Source: Thermoplasmata archaeon
GTDB taxonomy: Bacteria > Actinomycetota > Acidimicrobiia > Acidimicrobiales > Acidimicrobiaceae
DNA: 9,250 nucleotides
Direction of reading: 5' to 3'
Assembly (NCBI GenBank): GCA_021836665.1
Contig: JAKBHQ010000198.1
Location: 1 to 9,250 of the forward strand
The first letter of the stretch is position 1; each line of letters starts with the position of its first letter. Below are positions 6,276 to 9,250 of this stretch, in pieces. Both the position numbers and the translations under genes were made by a program. The notes beneath the pieces are model-generated. The model was not told the origin of the DNA. It saw nothing but the letters and a program-made list of their open reading frames with translations, and searched no databases.

Positions 6276-6741
6276 GGCGACCTCCAGTTACCTTTGGCCT
6301 TCATCCTAGGCATAATTCGAGACACACCACTCCCAGAAAGCCGTCCGGCATTCCCGAAAGCAGACTCCCATGTTTTCGTCCAATTGTAAGCAATTCCAGC
6401 TAAAGCTTGCACGATCGATCACGCACGCACCTTGCAATGGAAATTTGCAGGCTGTCCGCTGACTGGCAAGCAAAAGTGCACGAACCTTCACTATCCATGC
6501 TCACAATGACCACAATCCTCGCCGACGCTCATTGGATTTAGGTCCCTCTCTTGCTTTAGTTGAAAACAGATGCAAACAATCAGCCCTCTCCGGCTTCGCA
6601 CCCTTCGTCCAATTAACTTATCATTCACCCCAACAAAGCAACTCGAATCCCTTGGCTTGTTGAAAGGGTGACCACACTCCAAGTTCTGTTAGCTGTAAGC
6701 TTCGCAGCAGTAAATGATCAATAAGTCAAGTGAGGTTTTAA
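6276..6741. other. Divergent intergenic region
   Basis: About 465 bp between the divergent CBS gene and the acyl-CoA dehydrogenase gene; both promoters should lie here. I see no gene, tRNA or clear promoter. Small inverted repeats, such as AATTG-TAAG-CAATT (6382-6395), could be operator-like but are too short to call. GTGAGG at 6730-6735 is the dehydrogenase ribosome binding site. Confidence 0.5.
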
Positions 6742-7950
6742 ATGGACTTCGAGCTCAGCCCAAAAGCCAAGGAACTCCAAGAAAAGCTCAAGCTTTTCAT
6801 GGATGAATATGTCTACCCGGCTGAAGTGCATTATGCAGAACAGATGAGGACGGCTGGCGATCCGCATTTTCACCCGCCTATTCTCGAAGACCTCAAGACT
6901 GAAGCGAAGTCTCAAGGACTGTGGAACCTGTTTCTGCCCCATAAGACCGAATGGACTGATGGACTGTCAAATCTAGACTACGCTCCGTTGGCGGAGATAA
7001 CGGGAATGAGCCATCTCGCCCCCGAGGCCCTCAACTGCTCCGCTCCCGACACCGGCAACATGGAAATCTTGACCATGTTTGGCACCGACGAACAGAAGGA
7101 GCGTTGGCTCAGACCGCTTTTGATGGGCGAGATCCGGTCATGCTTTTCGATGACCGAACCCAGGGTAGCTTCGTCCGATGCATCCAACATCGAGTGCTCG
7201 ATAACTAAAGACGGAGATGACTACGTCATCAATGGTCGTAAATGGTGGTCATCAGGCGCTGGGTCACCTTTATGCAAAGTCGCAATCGTAATGGGCAAAA
7301 CCGATCCAAATGCGTCCTCCTACACCCAGCAGTCAATGGTTCTTGTGCCTCTCGACACACCTGGTGTCAAGATCCTGAGAGATCTCAAGGTATTCGGCTA
7401 CTCGAGCCGAGAAGGCCACGGGGAAATAGAGTACGACAATGTTCGAGTACCGGCATCGAATCTCCTAGGAACTGAAGGAAGCGGATTCGCAATTGCCCAG
7501 TCGAGGCTTGGTCCGGGAAGAATACATCACTGCATGCGCTCTATTGGGGCAGCGGAAAAAGCGCTTGAGCTGATGTGCAAAAGAGCAACAACAAGAGTCG
7601 CTTTCAAAAAGACCCTTGCTGAACAGGGAATTGTACAGACGTGGATAGCTGACTCACGGATTGAGATTGACCAAGCAAGGCTGCTGACTTTTTATGCGGC
7701 CTGGCTGATGGACACCGTAGGGAACAAAGGCGCCCGAACTGAAATTTCGGCAATAAAAGTCGTTGCTCCAAACGTCGCCCTACGGGTCATAGACAGGGCC
7801 ATTCAGACATTCGGAGGGGCCGGAGTCTCGGAAGATACCCCTCTCGCTCAAATGTATGCAGGTCAGAGGACCCTCCGACTCGCGGACGGTCCGGACGAGG
7901 TGCATCGCATGACCATAGCCCGAAGAGAGATTCGAAAGTACTTGGATTAG
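6742..7950 (+). CDS. Acyl-CoA dehydrogenase, ACAD10/11-like
   Basis: 402 residues, full length. This FAD enzyme oxidises an acyl-CoA at the alpha-beta bond and passes electrons to electron-transfer flavoprotein in the cytoplasm. The N-terminal helical domain (about 1-130) ends in [20 protein letters not shown]. The beta domain (about 131-240) starts with the flavin signature [16 protein letters not shown] (134-149) and includes [13 protein letters not shown]. The C-terminal domain holds [20 protein letters not shown] (252-271), [20 protein letters not shown] (355-374) and [13 protein letters not shown] (377-389). In medium-chain enzymes the catalytic Glu lies in YEGT; here the aligned residue is Asp382 in LADGPDEVH, a feature I recall from ACAD11-type proteins. 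ATG 6742 follows GTGAGG by 6 nt. It is the first gene of a likely operon with the acyl-CoA ligase 56 bp downstream. The natural substrate cannot be read from the sequence. Confidence 0.93.
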   Translation: MDFELSPKAKELQEKLKLFMDEYVYPAEVHYAEQMRTAGDPHFHPPILEDLKTEAKSQGLWNLFLPHKTEWTDGLSNLDYAPLAEITGMSHLAPEALNCSAPDTGNMEILTMFGTDEQKERWLRPLLMGEIRSCFSMTEPRVASSDASNIECSITKDGDDYVINGRKWWSSGAGSPLCKVAIVMGKTDPNASSYTQQSMVLVPLDTPGVKILRDLKVFGYSSREGHGEIEYDNVRVPASNLLGTEGSGFAIAQSRLGPGRIHHCMRSIGAAEKALELMCKRATTRVAFKKTLAEQGIVQTWIADSRIEIDQARLLTFYAAWLMDTVGNKGARTEISAIKVVAPNVALRVIDRAIQTFGGAGVSEDTPLAQMYAGQRTLRLADGPDEVHRMTIARREIRKYLD

Positions 7951-7990
7951 TTGGAACCGAGAATATCTAGTGTCAGAAAATTACGGTTAC

Positions 7991-7995
7991 AGGAG
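7991..7995 (+). promoter_or_regulatory. Ribosome binding site of the acyl-CoA ligase gene
   Basis: AGGAG 11 nt before ATG 8007, a rather long spacing. An in-frame TAG at 7968-7970 closes the frame upstream and no other good start lies between, so ATG 8007 is favoured. Confidence 0.6.
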
Positions 7996-8006
7996 TATTA
8001 GAAGCA

Positions 8007-9250
8007 ATGATTAAAAAGCAGGGTCTTGTCGGCAAAATTCAACCCTTCCCTATGGAAAAGCTGGCTCGAGGCACAGATGGAATCATTAGGTATCTCGGGG
8101 TAGACGCGACGTTAGTTTCCATGTTGGATCGAGCCCGAAAAACTTGGCCCAAAGCGGAAGCACTCGTTGAGTTCGGTGGGGAAAGGCTCAGCTACGCCCA
8201 GCTCTGGGAAAGGTCCGCATCCGTCGCGGGCGGGCTCAAGGCAGCTGGCATAGGCGTCGGAGATCGAGTTGGCCTCGATCTTCCTAATGGCATCAGCTGG
8301 GTCGTTGCTTTCTTTGGAACCCTCCTCGCCGGCGGGGTCATTGTGCCAATCAATACTCGACTAAGCAAGATCGAGAAGGATTATGCAATTGCAGATTCGG
8401 GAGCAAAGTTTATCTTTGAGCCAGGACAGCAACTTCCCCAAGCAAGTCCATTCGTATACGAAAATGCTTCCAATCAGGATTTAGCTGCAATCTTTTACAC
8501 CTCGGGAACAACAGGGCATCCCAAGGGAGCGATGACATCTCATGAGAACTTCATTTCCAATGTAGAAACTGCCATAAGGGTAGCGAGGCTAGAGCCAGAA
8601 GATCTAAGGTCGCTAGTTTCCGTTCCGCTATTCCACGTAACCGGCTGCAACAGCCAGTTACTACCTACCCTTTCCATTGGCGGGACAATTGTAATGATGC
8701 CATCATTCGATGTTGGTAGTTTTATATCTACCATAGCCCAAGAGAAGATCACCGTTCTGACTTCAGTTCCGGCGATCTACTGGCTCGCAATGAACCAGCC
8801 TCAATTTCTCGAACTAGATACGTCCGCCGTCACAAGGGTACTCTATGGAGGAGCTCCGACTCCTCCCGAGCTAGTCAAAAGGATCATCGCTGCCTTTGGA
8901 AACGCTGAGGTTGGAAATGGATTTGGGCTCTCCGAAACGGCTTCCATTTCAACTTTTCTGCCCCACGCCTTCGCAGCAACGAGGCCCGAGACCGTAGGAT
9001 TTGCCGCTCCTCCTGTGGAACTTGACCTACATGAAGTCGATCCACAGACTGGAGCCGGTGAACTGCTCATAAAAGGACCAAATGTCGTCTCCGGGTATTG
9101 GAATAAGCCCGAGGCCACCAGCTCCACTTTTATAGACGGCTGGCTCCACAGTGGAGATATGGCCAAGATTGACGACTCCGGTTTTTGCCAAATTGTCGAC
9201 AGAAAGAAGGACATGGTCAATCGAGGGGGCGAAAACGTCTACTGCGTCGA
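8007..9250 (+). CDS. AMP-forming acyl-CoA ligase, 3' end outside the window
   Basis: 414 codons are present and no stop is reached; family members are usually 500-550 residues, so roughly the last fifth is missing. Adenylation motifs in order: LSYAQLWERSA (61-71), GVGDRVGLDLPNG (83-95), the P-loop YTSGTTGHPKGA (164-175), VPLFHVTGCN (206-215), YGGAPTPPEL (280-289), GNGFGLSET (303-311), GWLHSGDMAKID (378-389) and DRKKDMVNRGGENVYC (398-413). It activates a carboxylic acid with ATP to an acyl-adenylate and then the CoA thioester. The catalytic lysine of the C-terminal lid is beyond the window. The linker before the P-loop is about 30 residues shorter than I recall for FadD13-like enzymes, and a 40-residue N-terminal extension precedes the core. 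With the upstream dehydrogenase it likely forms an acid-activation and beta-oxidation unit. Confidence 0.92.
   Translation, partial: MIKKQGLVGKIQPFPMEKLARGTDGIIRYLGVDATLVSMLDRARKTWPKAEALVEFGGERLSYAQLWERSASVAGGLKAAGIGVGDRVGLDLPNGISWVVAFFGTLLAGGVIVPINTRLSKIEKDYAIADSGAKFIFEPGQQLPQASPFVYENASNQDLAAIFYTSGTTGHPKGAMTSHENFISNVETAIRVARLEPEDLRSLVSVPLFHVTGCNSQLLPTLSIGGTIVMMPSFDVGSFISTIAQEKITVLTSVPAIYWLAMNQPQFLELDTSAVTRVLYGGAPTPPELVKRIIAAFGNAEVGNGFGLSETASISTFLPHAFAATRPETVGFAAPPVELDLHEVDPQTGAGELLIKGPNVVSGYWNKPEATSSTFIDGWLHSGDMAKIDDSGFCQIVDRKKDMVNRGGENVYCV

Noticed and set aside
8843..9220. Minus-strand open frame of 125 codons
   Set aside because: Antisense to the acyl-CoA ligase, whose motifs A3 to A8 are all present on the plus strand.
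1..9250. CRISPR array, phage, toxin-antitoxin or other new multigene system
   Set aside because: No spaced direct repeats, no phage or toxin motifs; the intact genes are known families in ordinary pairings.

Overview
The window reads as chromosomal DNA of a moderate-GC actinobacterium. This is an inference from several hints: a threonine/alanine/serine-rich lipoprotein with an AACGSSGS lipobox context, an ACAD11-type acyl-CoA dehydrogenase next to an acyl-CoA ligase, and decayed IS607 and IS1595 transposases of the types common in that phylum. A copper-protein-bearing, possibly acidophilic member of the Acidimicrobiia would fit, but nothing here proves it.

Left third (1-2996): a transposon graveyard around one intact gene. 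A nearly full-length but dead IS607-family serine recombinase (tnpA) lies at about 59-640. It is followed by a possible scrap of its tnpB partner (about 736-840). A minus-strand gene for a cupredoxin-like lipoprotein (1135-1761) follows, with a strong ribosome binding site and a 16-bp perfect-stem terminator (1024-1063). Beyond it, at about 2310-2620, is the C-terminal part of a decayed IS1595/ISXO2-like transposase. The rest of this third shows no gene.

Middle (2997-6275): a stand-alone DUF169 protein (2997-3722), then a 600-bp gene-free stretch holding a symmetric nested hairpin (4022-4071). Next comes a tight two-gene operon, nfeD (4332-4820) and a stomatin/SPFH membrane protein (4823-5767), 2 bp apart; this is a classic membrane-microdomain pair. 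A two-CBS-domain protein (5781-6275, minus strand) converges on it with 13 bp between stop codons.

Right (6742-9250): an acyl-CoA dehydrogenase (6742-7950) and an AMP-forming acyl-CoA ligase (8007 to beyond the window end) on the same strand, 56 bp apart. They look like a fatty-acid or other carboxylic-acid degradation operon in which the ligase makes the CoA thioester that the dehydrogenase oxidises. The ligase has no stop inside the window but is clear from its full set of adenylation motifs.

I found no CRISPR array, tRNA, rRNA, intact mobile element or recognisable defence system. The items most worth a second look are the copper-site substitutions in the lipoprotein, the 4022-4071 palindrome, and the short linker in the ligase.
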